The notes under the pieces were generated by a model. It was given only the letters and a program-made list of their open reading frames with translations, had not been told where the DNA came from and made no database searches. Positions 34,736 to 46,175 of a DNA stretch of 64,000 nt are shown here, one piece after another (within the stretch, counting starts at the first letter, position 1; every line of letters begins with the position of its first letter). Source of the stretch: Podocnemis expansa (Eukaryota > Chordata > Testudines > Podocnemididae); assembly GCA_007922195.1 (NCBI GenBank), contig ML681995.1, positions 14,995,020-15,059,019 of the forward strand. The letters run 5' to 3'. Made by a program: the position numbers and the translations under genes.

Positions 34736-36966
34736 ATACAAGTGCTAGAATTATAAATAGCAAAATGGGTGAGCTTGAGTGTGTGACATTAAATGGGAAT
34801 ATCAATATAACAGATATACTGGAATATTGGGGGAAGAAGATAATCAATGGAACATAGTAATACTGAAGTACAAAATATATACCATAGGATGACAGAGTAG
34901 TTTGCATTAAGAGTGTGGGACTTTATGTGAAAGAAAGCAGTTCAAATAAAGTAAAAATCTTAACTAACTTAAACTGTACCATTGCATCTCTACAGATAGA
35001 AATTCCCTGCTTGTACAGTAAGAATAGAGCAGTTGGTGTATACTACCATACTGAATACCTGACCAGGATGGTGACAGTGATTGTGAAATGCTCAATGAGA
35101 TTAGAGAGGTAGAAAAGGCTTTGAAAGCAAAAAACAAGGGGACTTAAATTATCTTCATATTGACTGGATAAATGTCACCTCAGGAAGTGATGCAAGAAAA
35201 AAAAATCTATTTACCATTAATGACTGCTGCCTGGAGAAGCTAGCCCAGGAACCCAAATGGAGAGAGGCAATTCTGATTTAATCCCAAGTGAACAACAGGA
35301 TCTGGTCCAGGAGGGCAATATAGTTGAACTGCTCAGTAATAAAGAAGATAATGCAATTAAATTTCATATTAAATAAAACTTTTTTACAGTATTTCAGAAG
35401 CAGGAAGCCTGCCAAATAGGCAGTGGGACTACTGAACAATCTAATTGTTAAAGGAGCACTCAAGGGAAACAAAACCCTTATGGAGAATCTACATAAATTC
35501 TTTTCATCAGTCTTCACTGCAGAAGATGTAGAGGAGATTCCCATACTTGCTGAGCCTTTCTTTTATGGTGGCAAATCTAATTAATTCTGCCAGATTGAGG
35601 TATCAATACAGAAGGTTTTGGAGTAAATTGATAAACAGTAATATGTCACCAGGATCAGATAGCAATCACCCAAGAGATAGAATTGCAGAACCACTCATTG
35701 TGGTATGTAACCTATTGCATAAATCAGCCTTGGTACTATATGACTTGATGGTACCTATTTATTTATTTATTTTTAAAGAAGACTCCAGAAAAGATCCTGG
35801 CAATTACAGGTTGGTAAACCTAACTTTAGTACAGGCAAATTGGCTGAAGCTATACTAAAGAACCAAATTATCAGAAACATACGTAATCTTGATTTGTTGG
35901 GGAAGTATCAATGTGGCTTTTGTAAATGGGAATTATGCCGTCCCAATCTATTAGATTTCTTTGAGAGAGTCAACATGCATGGAGACAAAGGTGATCTAGC
36001 TGATGTAGTTGTACATTGCCTTTCAGAAAGACTTTGACAAGATTCCTCACTGAATTCTCATCCGCAAACTAAGCCATCATAGTGTAAGAGGAAAGGTCAT
36101 CTCACAGATAAGTATCTGATTAAAAGATAAGAAACAAAAGCTAGGAATAAATGCTGTTTTCACAATCAAAAGAGATAAATAGTGGGTCTCCAAGGATCAA
36201 TGCAGAGGCATATGCTACTCAACACATTCATAAATGATCTGGTAAAAGAGACAAATATTGTGGTAGCAAAATTTTCAAATGATACAAAATTACTCAAGAT
36301 TATTAAGTCCAAAGCTGACTGCAAAGAGTTACAAAGGTCTCACTTAAACTGGGAGATTAGGCAACAAAATAGCAGATGAAATTCAGTGCTGATAAAGGCA
36401 AAATAATGCACACTGGAAAAAATAATACCAACTATACATAAAAATTGATGGCATCTGAATTTGCTATTATGACTGAGGAAATTGTTGTTTGAGTCTTCAT
36501 GGATAGTACTCTGAAGACATCTGACCAATGTACAGTGGCAATCAAGAAGCTAACGGAATGTTAGGATCCATTAGGAAAGGGACAGATAATACAATGGAAA
36601 AGATTATAAGGCTACTATATAAATCCATAGCATGTCCCCAGCTTGAATAGTGTGTGCAGTTCTGGTCACCTTGTCTCAAAAAGATATATTATAACTGGGA
36701 GAGGTGAAGAGGAGGGCAATGGAAATGACTGAGGTCATGAAACATCTTTTTCATAAGGAAAGATTAAAAAGACTGGAAATGTTCATCTCAGAAAAGAGAT
36801 GACTAAAGAGGGTTATGATAAAGTCTATACAAACTTGACTGGTATGGAAAAAGTGAATGGGGAAATGTTATTTATTCCTTCACATAACACAAAAACTAGG
36901 GGTCACCCAATAAAGTTAATAGACAGAATGTTTAAAACAAACAAAAGGAAGTACATTTTCACACAA

Positions 36967-37231
36967 ATCAAACAAGGGAGTCCTGTGGCACTTAAAGATT
37001 AACAAATTTATTTATTGCATGAGCTTTCATGGGAGAAAATATCACTTCATCAGATGCTTGTAGGATGGGACAACTTACAGAAAGAGAGGAAATAAATGCT
37101 GGGGGGTGTAAGTCATGGGAATAGGTCACACTGTAACAGCAAATCAAAGCAGTTGTAAAGATTCAAACATGGGGGAAGAGCATATAGAGTAAAATGAGAT
37201 CAAATCACCCACTGTAATGAGAGAAAAATCC
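36967..37231 (-). mobile_element. Penelope-like 3' end, antisense, nested in L3-like CR1
   Basis: AAACAAGGGAGTCCTGTGGC, then CTTAAAGATTAACAAATT and TTTCATGGGAGAAAATATC, is the inverted PLE tail. The adjacent 3' untranslated sequence (GTAACAGCAAATCAAAGC) follows out to about 37231. CR1 text resumes with TATCAGGGAATGTTGTGAAG. The hammerhead-like core (TCATCAG at 37047-37053, giving CTGATGA on the minus strand) and GAAA box are both intact. Confidence 0.85.
37025..37060 (-). ncRNA. Hammerhead-like ribozyme motif, incomplete
   Basis: On the minus strand: CTGATGA, a weak stem II, GAAA, then GCTCATGC as a minimal stem III with a TCAT loop. The U expected next to the cleavage position is absent (GCAA instead of GCUH), so cleavage activity is unlikely. 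Such motifs are known from PLE 3' ends. Confidence 0.45.
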
Positions 37232-37480
37232 ATCAGTTCATTATCAGGGAATGTTGTGAAGACTAAAGGTATAACTGGGTTCAATAAAGAACAAGATAAA
37301 TTCATAGAGGATAGGTCCATCAATGTCTATTAGTCAGGGGTATAACCCATGCGCTGGCTGTCCCTAAACCTTCGACAGGCAGAATCACCTGGCAGTAGTC
37401 CTTGTTAGGTACAGGATACTGGGATAGATGGACCATTGGCGATCCAGAATTACTGTTCTCATTTTCGAAACTGGCCTTGT

Positions 37481-38598
37481 GTTACTGTTTTACAACCTGA
37501 TCCAATACCCACTGACACCAGTGGAAACATCCCTGCTGACTTCAGAGGGCATTAGGTTGAGCCCCTTATCTTTGGGAAATCTTGTGGTGTAACACCCTTC
37601 ATTCCCACAGCTGGCCTAATACTCCCGTGTAAAACAAATCCCCAGAGATCCATCTACATTGAGGAAAAAGACATGCCCATCATCACTGATTGCTATGTTA
37701 ACACCTATAAAGCCTCAAATCTCTCTCTCTATCCATGTTATCCTGAGTGTAGTGGAGTGTGGCTGATCTCTTCAAGGAGATTCATGGCTCAGTCTACCTT
37801 TGACACATTTCTTTATGGAAAATAAGCCCCTGTTGGTCCATTTGTAAGAACTACTTGCCACCCCCCCACCTGGGCAACAAAGTGATAAAAGGTTACCAGA
37901 GCTCAGCGGAGGGGAGAGGCTCCTAGTGAGAGGAGCTCCCTGGAACTCCAGCAGAAAGAAAGTGGTTTGTTAATTTTTACAAGGTGACACATGAAAGGAG
38001 TCAGCAAAGAGAGGTAGCTGGGAAGAAACTGACTGAAGGCTACAGCTGGTCTGAAGCAGAACCCTCTGAGATGAGAGGCACCGGCTCCTTTTCTGAGGAG
38101 CACAACTGTCTTTGGTGTGATAAACCAGCACTGGGAAGAGATGGAGACTCCTGGACTTGGCAGAGGACATTTGTTTCTCTTACCCTCAGCACAACAGGAA
38201 GGATTGGTTTTGAGAGGCTAATGAGGAAGAGGAGGTTTGTTCTCTGTATGAGGAAGCGATAAATGAGGACCACAAAGGAAGCACCTTTTCCTCTGTTCCT
38301 GGGGCTGAGTAAATCAGTGTAAGGCACCAAGATGGCATGAAAGAGGACAGGTTTGCAAGGCCATGTCGTGCCAAAAGAGGGAAAGCTCAAGGGCTGAGTG
38401 TGCCGGGGAATGGAACATGTTTTGCTCATGCCACATTCCTTCCATCTGCAATGGTACAATCTACAACAGAATGAACAGGATTGTGGAGCCTAGCTGTCAG
38501 TAATGCAAAGCCTCTTCAGACTTCCTTGGCTAATTTAACTGGTGGATGCCCCGTCCTGTAACTAATGTGTGTCATGAAGTTACACAAGAATTAAATTT
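37481..38598. other. No recognised gene
   Basis: It has a longish minus-strand frame (38040-38459) and a plus-strand one (37984-38262) that overlap. Neither shows a known domain. Confidence 0.45.
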
Positions 38599-38601
38599 AG
38601 A

Positions 38602-39108
38602 GGGTATATCTACACTTATACTTTAAATCAAAATAATGATGGTTATTTCAATTTGAAATAGTTCATCTCCCCACTAGCTTTGCTTAATTCAAAATAAGGA
38701 GCTCCCTCATTTTGAAACAAGAAATGGTAATTTTGATATATTAAAACCTACCTTTATATCAAAATGATGGTTAAATCAAAATCATTATTTTGAAATAGCA
38801 GTGTTGACAAGTTATTTCAATTTAATTGTTATTTTAACCCAACACTTTTTGACCTTCTTCCTCCCAGGGTGCCCTCCTCTTTTTATATATTGGGTGGGGA
38901 CATGGCCCTTCTTGGGGGCCATCTTGCCACAACTCCCTTTCCTAAATCAAACTAGCAAGTCCTGTCCATGGACATGCTAACTTGATTTGGGTTTCTAGTG
39001 GGGACATGTTAAATCGATTTAACTTAAATCTATTTAATAATTGTCATTTTGATTCAATTAGATTGATTTAAGTTAAACCAATTTAACACTCTAAGTGTAG
39101 ACATAGCC
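38602..39108. mobile_element. MITE with TTAAATCGATTTAA words, 507 bp
   Basis: The ends GGGTATATCTACACTTA and TAAGTGTAGACATAGCC are inverted repeats, with AGA directly outside both (38599-38601 and 39109-39111). A perfect TTAAATCGATTTAA palindrome lies at 39009-39022; many TTGAAATAG/ATTTCAATTT words fill the left arm. The core contains CTTCCTCCCAGGGTGCC, shared with the elements at 29999 and 45122. Confidence 0.85.
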
Positions 39109-39111
39109 AGA

Positions 39112-40542
39112 CAGATCAGAAAATGTCCTAAAGCTTGGAGTAAAATGGCAAGACACAAGAAAAGGAATGGATTACAGCTTTAAAAGAAATAGGAGCTTAT
39201 GTGAAAGCAATTTTTCACTCGAAAGGAGTGGGAAACCCTTTCTGAAGTTCTGCATAATATAAAAGAGTCTCTCAAACCTGGGTCGGGCCCATCAGCTCCA
39301 TGGAAGCCACTGAGACAGCTCCCAGAGTCCAGGTGTAAGGGGTTGTTATCATGTGATACAGAGCCGTAACATGGTGTTTTGCTGCTCGGGGTGCGTTCTG
39401 ATTGGAACGCGCCCCTTCCCATTAGCGGCACTTAGAGCCAGTGCTGCAAAGCCACCCCTTTGATAGAGCTGCGCCACTGAGCTGCTCCAGGCCACCCCGG
39501 GCTTTGCCCTGTCAGCCTTGCCATAGTTGCAGATTTGATGTGATGCAACAAAGACACGTATGCTTTTCATTGTCACCTCATTATTCTGTATTATCTGTTT
39601 CATTTATGTGTAATTTCCTGTGAAGAATGGTATTGGGAATCAAGTAACTATGCTGAAATGTATTTTCAATGCACTCAGTAAAAATTGTGCTGACAAAAGC
39701 AAAACAGTCTTTATGATACGTGTCAGTAATACTGGGCCAGTAAAGGAGCACTAAACACATTATCAGATGGACAGTGGCCCATCTTTGATCCTTAATGCTC
39801 TCTCTACTCTGTATTACGTCAAAAGAGTATTTTGTTGTCTTTCTTATGCTTAGTCAGTACCCAAATTGCTAATAAAATATCTTCTCCAGCTCCTACCATT
39901 TTTTCTTTACTTTCATTAATAAACGTAATTCACTTTCTTCACTGTTTTTTCCCATAGGTTACTGTACACAAGATCTCAGAAAATCTCAGAATTGGGTTCA
40001 TTTCTAAAACTGTACCACAGAAGTTGAACTGGAACAACATCCTGGCACTTCACCTTCCTTTCCAAACAGGAGGAGCAAACGGTAACAGATTATCCAGCTA
40101 TTCTATATAGGCTGAGCTACTATGGTTGAAAGGACTTAAACAGTGAAAAACCTAGCCATCTTGAAGCTGATAGAAGATTCTTAGGGCCAGCATTATACCC
40201 AGGATGGAGGGCATCTTATCTCCCTTATGCACCCAAACTTTTCATATAAAACTGGCTGGCTATTCTGCACTTTTCAGTGCAATATAAGGTCACTTAAATG
40301 TAGGTTTGCAGTTATTTTAATGATATGTAGGTGAGATTCCAAACCACTTATCTCTTTATCTCTAGCCTAATTCTGCTGCCATTCAGAGTTTTACCGTTGA
40401 CTTCAAAACAGAGCTAGGTCCCTGCTGTATGTATTTGAAAGTCCCACCCTTCCCGCTTTTTTTTTTTCTTGTTTGCTGAGAAGTGAACAGACTCTTGAGA
40501 ATGTAATTGTCACTTTTGCCAAGTGCACTTTACATCATTCAG
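39112..40542. other. No gene or recognisable repeat
   Basis: Unassigned AT-rich DNA. Confidence 0.5.
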
Positions 40543-40545
40543 GTA

Positions 40546-40913
40546 GGGTATGTCCACACAGAGTTCTTATTTTGAAACAACAGAGGTTGTTTTGAAATAA
40601 GAAGCGGCATGTCCACACAATGCACTGTTATTTCAAAACCGTTAAACCTCACATCTAATCGAAATAGCCGTTGCTTCAAAATGGTTGTTTTGAAACAACA
40701 GCATTCGGACACGTTGTTTCGAAACAACACCATTGTTTCGAAACAACTGTTTCAAAACAACATGTCGGACTATTTCGAAAGCAGACTTTCCCTTAATTCG
40801 AATTAACAAACTGTTAATTCGAATTAACTTATTTCGAAATAAGGACTTTATTTTGAAATAACTCATTTTGAAATGGGTTATTTAGAAATAATGATGTATG
40901 TGTGGACATAGCT
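40546..40913. mobile_element. MITE with TTGTTTCGAAACAA palindrome array, 368 bp
   Basis: The ends GGGTATGTCCACACAGAG and TGTGTGGACATAGC are inverted repeats, with GTA outside the left (40543-40545) and right (40914-40916) ends. Its interior matches the element at 11963-12365, including the AATTCGAATTAACAAACTG hairpin, and it has perfect copies of TTGTTTCGAAACAA. Confidence 0.85.
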
Positions 40914-40916
40914 GTA

Positions 40917-42351
40917 GTGTAAATGGGTATTCCAGTAGGAGTGCAATGTCACTTACATTTTCTTATTTTTTGAACATTTTATAATTAGTTGTTTGGTTTT
41001 TTTTCACTTTATAGCTGCTCAAGTGGCAGAAGTTTATTTGAACTCAATAGTGGGATGCTTTAAATGGTTACATGTATCCTCACTGTGCTGCAGTGGCTTT
41101 TTAAAAAGGTCTTTAGCATAAAGGGCCATCAGGCCCTTTACAGAAAAATTATACAGTCTTCACTATGAAGATTTCGGGCCTGATCCAAAGCCTGCTGAAG
41201 AGTCTCCCACTGACTACAGTGTCTACATCTGGCTCATGCTGAAAGAAGGGAAAGGATCCCATTTCTTTGCAATGTACCATGCTTAGGCCTTGATTTGCCT
41301 GTCTGTGGTTTGTGCCAGCTACATTTTGTCTGAAAAGTCAGCAAGGAGAACGCTATTTATGCTCTTATGTCTCAGCACAATAATAGCTTGGTTGTGATCC
41401 CTCTCTGGAGAGAGAGTGAAATGCTGTGGTGACATATTCAAAAACAAGTGGATTATTTAGGGGAAGAGCCTGTTCTACCCATACTGGCATTTTAGCTCTT
41501 CTTAAAATACAACAATAAACGCTCAGATCTAGACAAAGCAGCAATTTTGGCTTGATGCAAAGCAGAAGGATAATGTGGAGAGAGTTTTGCTTTAGTCATT
41601 TGTTCTCACTTAGCAGGAGTGGGGTGCCCAGGCAATAAGCAAAGAGCAGCAGAAACAGAGAATTTGCCTCTCAGCTGAGCTGTTGTAATGTACCTTAAAT
41701 TCATCCCATACAACTGAAGTGTGCATCTATCTCTTGGGAGATAAAATGTCAGCTGGTGTCTGTAGGAGAATCAAAGTTAACAGGTCAGGTTTGAGACACA
41801 GGTCACTATGGTAACAGGGTTGCTTCTCAGGCAAGTTGTATACCTATGTATCCTTGAAAGTAGTGCAAGTTTATAGTTAAAGTATTCTACTTTCCTTCTC
41901 CTGTTTTCTTCTGGCCATTAGGGCAAGAAATGCAGTTTGGACTGCCCCATCTTTGATCTTTAATGAAGAGGCAGGATTACCTTTTATCTTCTCCTTACCC
42001 TCCCTGATATCATGCCCCATTAAGAATGTGAAGTCAGCGTTTTGTGCAGAAAATAATTAGTTTGGAGGACAAGCGGCTGCACAATGTACGCAAAATCTAT
42101 CAACAGTAAACAAAGGCAGGAATAATGATGTGCATCCTATAATTATTAATATTCATTAAATAGATGCTAATGTAAAAGGGTTTATAGAACATTGTCAGTC
42201 ATGTATGTATTTCCATACTGTTTTGGATAAAAAGAGTTGTAAAACTGCCTCTCCTCGCTCACTCGACATGAGCAGGCAATAAAGAGTAACGTTCAACCCA
42301 ATCCACCTCCGAGACAACTTGTTTGTTTATTTAACATACAACAAATATCAT
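40917..42351. other. No gene or recognisable repeat
   Basis: Unassigned. A GATCCAAAGCCTGCTGAAG word near 41180 recurs in the window. Confidence 0.5.
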
Positions 42352-42440
42352 CCCATTTTTACAGCTGTGAGAACTGAGTCTTTAAGTGACTCATCCACTG
42401 TCCGACAGAAATGTAATCCAGATTTCTTGAATTTCTCTCC
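42352..42440 (-). repeat. MIR-type SINE fragment, antisense
   Basis: CCATTTTTACAGCTGTGAG, followed by AACTGAGTCTTTAAGTGACT, resembles an inverted MIR body. Confidence 0.5.
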
Positions 42441-42646
42441 CATGCCTTAACAATAAAACTCTCTTTCCTCCCTTGGATAAGTGATAGTTCAGGCTGAGTA
42501 AGCATTTGTGTTGAACTTCTCTGTGTTACATCACTCATAATTTTGGTATTCCTCAGTGGGGTCAGAGGAAAGTGGTTTGTAGAATGCTGTGTTGGAGAGT
42601 TGTTTATAAGCCTCCTGATCATAATCCAATTTATTCATGATGACAA

Positions 42647-42883
42647 TGCATTGGACAAATAGGACGATCCCTGCGCAAAAGAATAAATGAACATAGAGCT
42701 GATATCAGAAATCACAAAACAAAAAAACCAGTTGCTGAGCACTTCCATCTTTCTAATCACTCAATAAATGATTTGGTAATGACCACCATCAGAGATGTGA
42801 CTGGGACATCAAGACTTCAAAGAGAAACAGCTGAACTCGAATTAATATGCAAATTAAATTCTGTGAAAGCAGGATTGAATTGA
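42647..42883 (+). pseudogene. PLE ORF C-terminus: GIY-YIG endonuclease, uninterrupted 78 codons
   Basis: An open stretch of 78 codons ends at a natural-looking TGA. It reads CIGQIGRSLRKRINEHRADI, then HFHLSNHSINDL, then TSRLQRETAELELICKLN and VKAGLN. This matches the C-terminal half of the PLE GIY-YIG domain: the Y/C-IGQ block, the Arg-rich helix, the H-F-x-L-x-x-HS block and the closing LE-LI-KL helix. The domain nicks DNA at the insertion site. The conserved Tyr is changed to Cys in the first block, and the RT domain is missing upstream, so the copy is a 5'-truncated remnant despite its intact local frame. Confidence 0.88.
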
Positions 42884-43156
42884 GACTATGTGTTCTTTTC
42901 CCATTACAATAGGTAATTTGACTTCAGGCTTCCCATGGTTTGAACCTAATAACTGCTCTGATTTGCTGTTACTGTATGACCTGATTCTATGTTTTACACC
43001 CCCTTGCATATATTTTCATTCTATTCTGTAAATTCACCCATCTTCGAAGCATCTGAGGAAGTGGGATTTTCTCCCACAAAAGCTCATGCGAAAAATAAAT
43101 CTGTTAGTCTTTAAGTGCCACACGACTCCTTGTTTTTTTATGATGGGATAGCCTCA

Positions 43157-43556
43157 NNNNNNNNNNNNNNNNNNNNNNNNNNNNNNNNNNNNNNNNNNNN
43201 NNNNNNNNNNNNNNNNNNNNNNNNNNNNNNNNNNNNNNNNNNNNNNNNNNNNNNNNNNNNNNNNNNNNNNNNNNNNNNNNNNNNNNNNNNNNNNNNNNNN
43301 NNNNNNNNNNNNNNNNNNNNNNNNNNNNNNNNNNNNNNNNNNNNNNNNNNNNNNNNNNNNNNNNNNNNNNNNNNNNNNNNNNNNNNNNNNNNNNNNNNNN
43401 NNNNNNNNNNNNNNNNNNNNNNNNNNNNNNNNNNNNNNNNNNNNNNNNNNNNNNNNNNNNNNNNNNNNNNNNNNNNNNNNNNNNNNNNNNNNNNNNNNNN
43501 NNNNNNNNNNNNNNNNNNNNNNNNNNNNNNNNNNNNNNNNNNNNNNNNNNNNNNNN
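43157..43556. other. Assembly gap, 400 N
   Basis: A run of exactly 400 unknown bases, probably a placeholder length. It falls between two copies of the same PLE tail, where a repeat collapse is likely. Confidence 0.98.
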
Positions 43557-43603
43557 CTTCTCCCACGAAAGCTCATGCAAAAAATAAATCTGTTAGCCTT
43601 GTA

Positions 43604-45118
43604 ATGTCACTGTGCAATGACAGAGAAAATTTGGGCTCAATTCTGTTTGGGATAATTGGGCCTACAAATTTACCTCCATTCTTAGTTTAACTTAACAGAA
43701 TTGAGAATCATAGCCCAAGTATCCAACTGGCTTCAATAAGAGCTGTGGGTGTGTAAAGAATGTAGGACTGTGCCCAACAAGAGTGTAGACAAATAATTTG
43801 AAAGCCAAATTATATTTACCAAATGACTGATTTCACACACAGTGAAATTTACCTCCAAACCACATTTCAAGCTGCCTTCTTTGTGTTTCAAAGTTTCTAT
43901 GAAGAACGGATTTCTCTCCACCTTTCTGCCCTCTTCTTCCTACACAGAGTAAATGCTTCTGATTATTATGTTAGACACAGCATTCCTGTATTTGTCATGC
44001 CAAAGCCTCATGACAGCACTGCCTGAAATTCTGAACAAATGCTGGCCCCTCCCTTTGGAAATGATTTTCACTCTGGTGATTTCAGTCTCTCTCTATTGTC
44101 TTCACAGTTCCACTTGGCTCTTTCTAAATGTTCTGATGCATCTTTCACAGACATCTCATCTTTACAAATGGCCATGTCCATGTCTGAAGCATGTTCCAAT
44201 CATCTGTATAAGTTCAGCTCTATCTGAGTGTAAAATGATTTGTTCACATATTTGTCTTAAATACATGAAATAAATAAATACATACATACATATATAAAAT
44301 AATCTGTCTGTACTAGAGAAATGCCAGGAACTTTGCACCTGATTCTCTTCTCACTCTCTCTGTCCCAGCATGATACATTCATAAGTTACCCTACTAGTCT
44401 GTTCCAGAGCCAGACTTTTGCACTGTCAGCTTCCTCTTTAAAGCTCTATTCAGAGGAGGTAATAAAATCTTCACTTAAACTATTTTGGGGAAAACATTTC
44501 TTACAAATAAGTGATTGCTTTTCAACTTCCTTTCCCTGAACTTAGAAGGTATCAGAAACCCAGATGTGAACCAGGGCCAGAGATTTTGATCCATTTCCCC
44601 CAAGCCTCCCTTTTCCCGTTTCCCATCCTGGAACCCTTCCGTCACACAAACGGATCAGACTCCCCCTGTGATGTCTAGTTCCACCTCCTCCCGTGGAATT
44701 TTTCTGAGCTGTGGTAGGTTAAAAACCCTATTCCTTCAGGGCAGGGGCCCTAGCATGGGGTTTGTCTTGCTAAGCAGTATTGGTGGAAATGAACATCTCA
44801 CCCTTCACAGACCATGAAGAAACAGAAGCTTAGAGGGAGGAGGAGCTAAGGGAAAGAGAGGTAAAGTACGGGCCTAGTGGTTCTGATCGGGGGGCACCCA
44901 TTGTAAAAAAGAATAATATGCATCTCTTCTAAGAGCTGTATGGAAGAGGAAAGTAGAAGGGTGCTGGGAGTATTTCTTAAGGTTCCTGTTTTTCTGCAGC
45001 CTGTTGGCAGGCAAACCGCCACCTCATTGTGATCTAGTGAGGCTCTAGTGTGCTGTACCATCCATGGTCTTTACGGCATATTTAGGCAATAAGAGGCCAG
45101 GAGACCAGTTTTGAACTC
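43604..45118. other. No gene or recognisable repeat
   Basis: It contains a small AAATAAATAAATACATACATA microsatellite near 44270. Short frames only. Confidence 0.5.
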
Positions 45119-45121
45119 AGT

Positions 45122-46172
45122 GGGTATGTCCACATGCACAGTTTAAATTGAAATAACGCTGGTTATTATGTCCACATCATGTTTCCTTATTTTGAAATAA
45201 GGAGCTCCCCTATTTTGAAATAAGGAAAATCATTCTGATATAATAAAACCAAGATTGAGATTGAAATTATGGTTATCTCGAAACTGTGGTTTTGAAATAA
45301 CCCCACAGCTCTGTTATATCGATATGAGCCACATATCAATATAACAGTTGACCTTCCTCCCAGGGTGCATGGCACCCTGAAAGGAAGTCCCACCCTCCCT
45401 GAGCACCTGGGCCAGGGAGGGTGGGGAGGTGCTGGGGGGGTGCAGATGGGTGCACCCCCACCTCCAGCTGGCCGGGATGCTTGGGGAGGGAAGCCAGCAT
45501 GCCCGGCTTTCCAGTAGCTGGCTGGGTGGCGGGTCTGGGAGCCAGGGCACCCCGCTTGCGGGGCTGGCCGGTTCCTGGCTGGGCAGTGGGTCCAGGAGCC
45601 GGGGCACCCCGCTTGCAGGGCTTGCCAGCTGGCCATCCCGCCACCCACCCAAGAGCCAGCAAGCCCCACAAGCAGGGCACGCTGGCTCCTCGACCTGCCC
45701 ACCCAGGAGCCAGCAAGCCCTGGAAGCGGGGCTCCCTAGCTTCTAGACCCACCACCCAGCCAGTTGTGGGGAAGTGTGTGTGTGTGGGGGGAGCCTGGCA
45801 CCCCGGCTTCCCTGCTCCTGCCGCCTTGCAAGCAGCGGAGCATGTGGGGTGCCCCATGGTCCCTACCCTGCTGCCCCACCAGCAGCAGGGGATATGCAGG
45901 GGGATCCCTGCCTGGCTCTCCAGATGAGAGCCAGGCAGGGGATGGGTGGGAACATGGTCCTGCCAGGGGGCCATGTTGCCACACCTCCCAGGGTGCCCCT
46001 CTCTCAAATCGAACTAGCAAGTCCTGTTTCCAGACATGCTAGTTCAATTTGGGTTTTTTTCATCTGGACATGTTAAATTGATTTTACTTAAATCGATTTA
46101 AATATTTTTAGATTGATTTGGTTAAATCGATTCAAGTAGAATAGATTTAACTGGCTTTGTGTGGACATAGCC
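45122..46172. mobile_element. Large MITE, 1051 bp, with inverted GC-rich tandem core
   Basis: The ends GGGTATGTCCACATGCAC and TGTGTGGACATAGCC are inverted repeats, with AGT outside both (45119-45121 and 46173-46175). The arms share ATAACGCTGGTTAT-like and AAATCGATTTAAAT words with the element at 38602. The core (about 45355-46000) is GC-rich. CACCCCGCTTGCGGGGCTGG and CACCCCGCTTGCAGGGCTTG repeat about 66 bp apart, and inverted versions follow (AGCAAGCCCCACAAGCAGGG, AGCAAGCCCTGGAAGCGGGG). Long frames of up to 223 codons cross the core on both strands but are Pro/Gly-rich composition effects. Confidence 0.82.
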
Positions 46173-46175
46173 AGT

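Larger units (their letters stand above)
34216..37480 (+). pseudogene. L3-like CR1 LINE, long decayed copy with two insertions
   Basis: Scattered plus-strand blocks follow the order of an L3-like CR1 ORF2. An N-terminal lead (SYTSARIINSKMGELECV at about 34730) precedes an endonuclease-region block (TINDCCLEKLAQEPKWREAI at about 35210). RT pieces follow: DPGNYRLVNLT, then GKYQCGFCKWELCRPNLLDF, LNTFINDLVKE and FSNDTKLLKI, in which the catalytic pair is decayed. Late motifs run to about 36840, and a 3' tail to about 37480. It is split by an antisense CR1 (34386-34735) and an antisense PLE tail (36967-37231). The segment 34216-34385 reads openly and probably belongs to the same element. Confidence 0.75.
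42645..43603 (+). mobile_element. Penelope-like element 3' part with two tail units around a gap
   Basis: In order: the GIY-YIG coding end (42647-42883); 3' untranslated text (GACTTCAGGCTTCCCATGG, GCTGTTACTGTATGACC); a tail unit with core CTGAGGA at 43053-43059, ending CCACACGACTCCTTG and TTTTTTTATGATGGGATAGC; a 400-N gap; then a second, partial tail unit (CTTCTCCCACGAAAGC to GTTAGCCTT). Two tail units in the same orientation resemble the pseudo-LTR arrangement known in PLEs. No target duplication is visible. Confidence 0.82.

Noticed and set aside
43104..43690. Apparent long frames through the N gap
   Set aside because: They are artefacts of unknown bases.
45336..46007. Long open frames on both strands (up to 223 codons)
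   Set aside because: They lie in the GC-rich core of a MITE, are Pro/Gly/Ala-rich, and occur in several frames at once, as expected when stop codons are rare.
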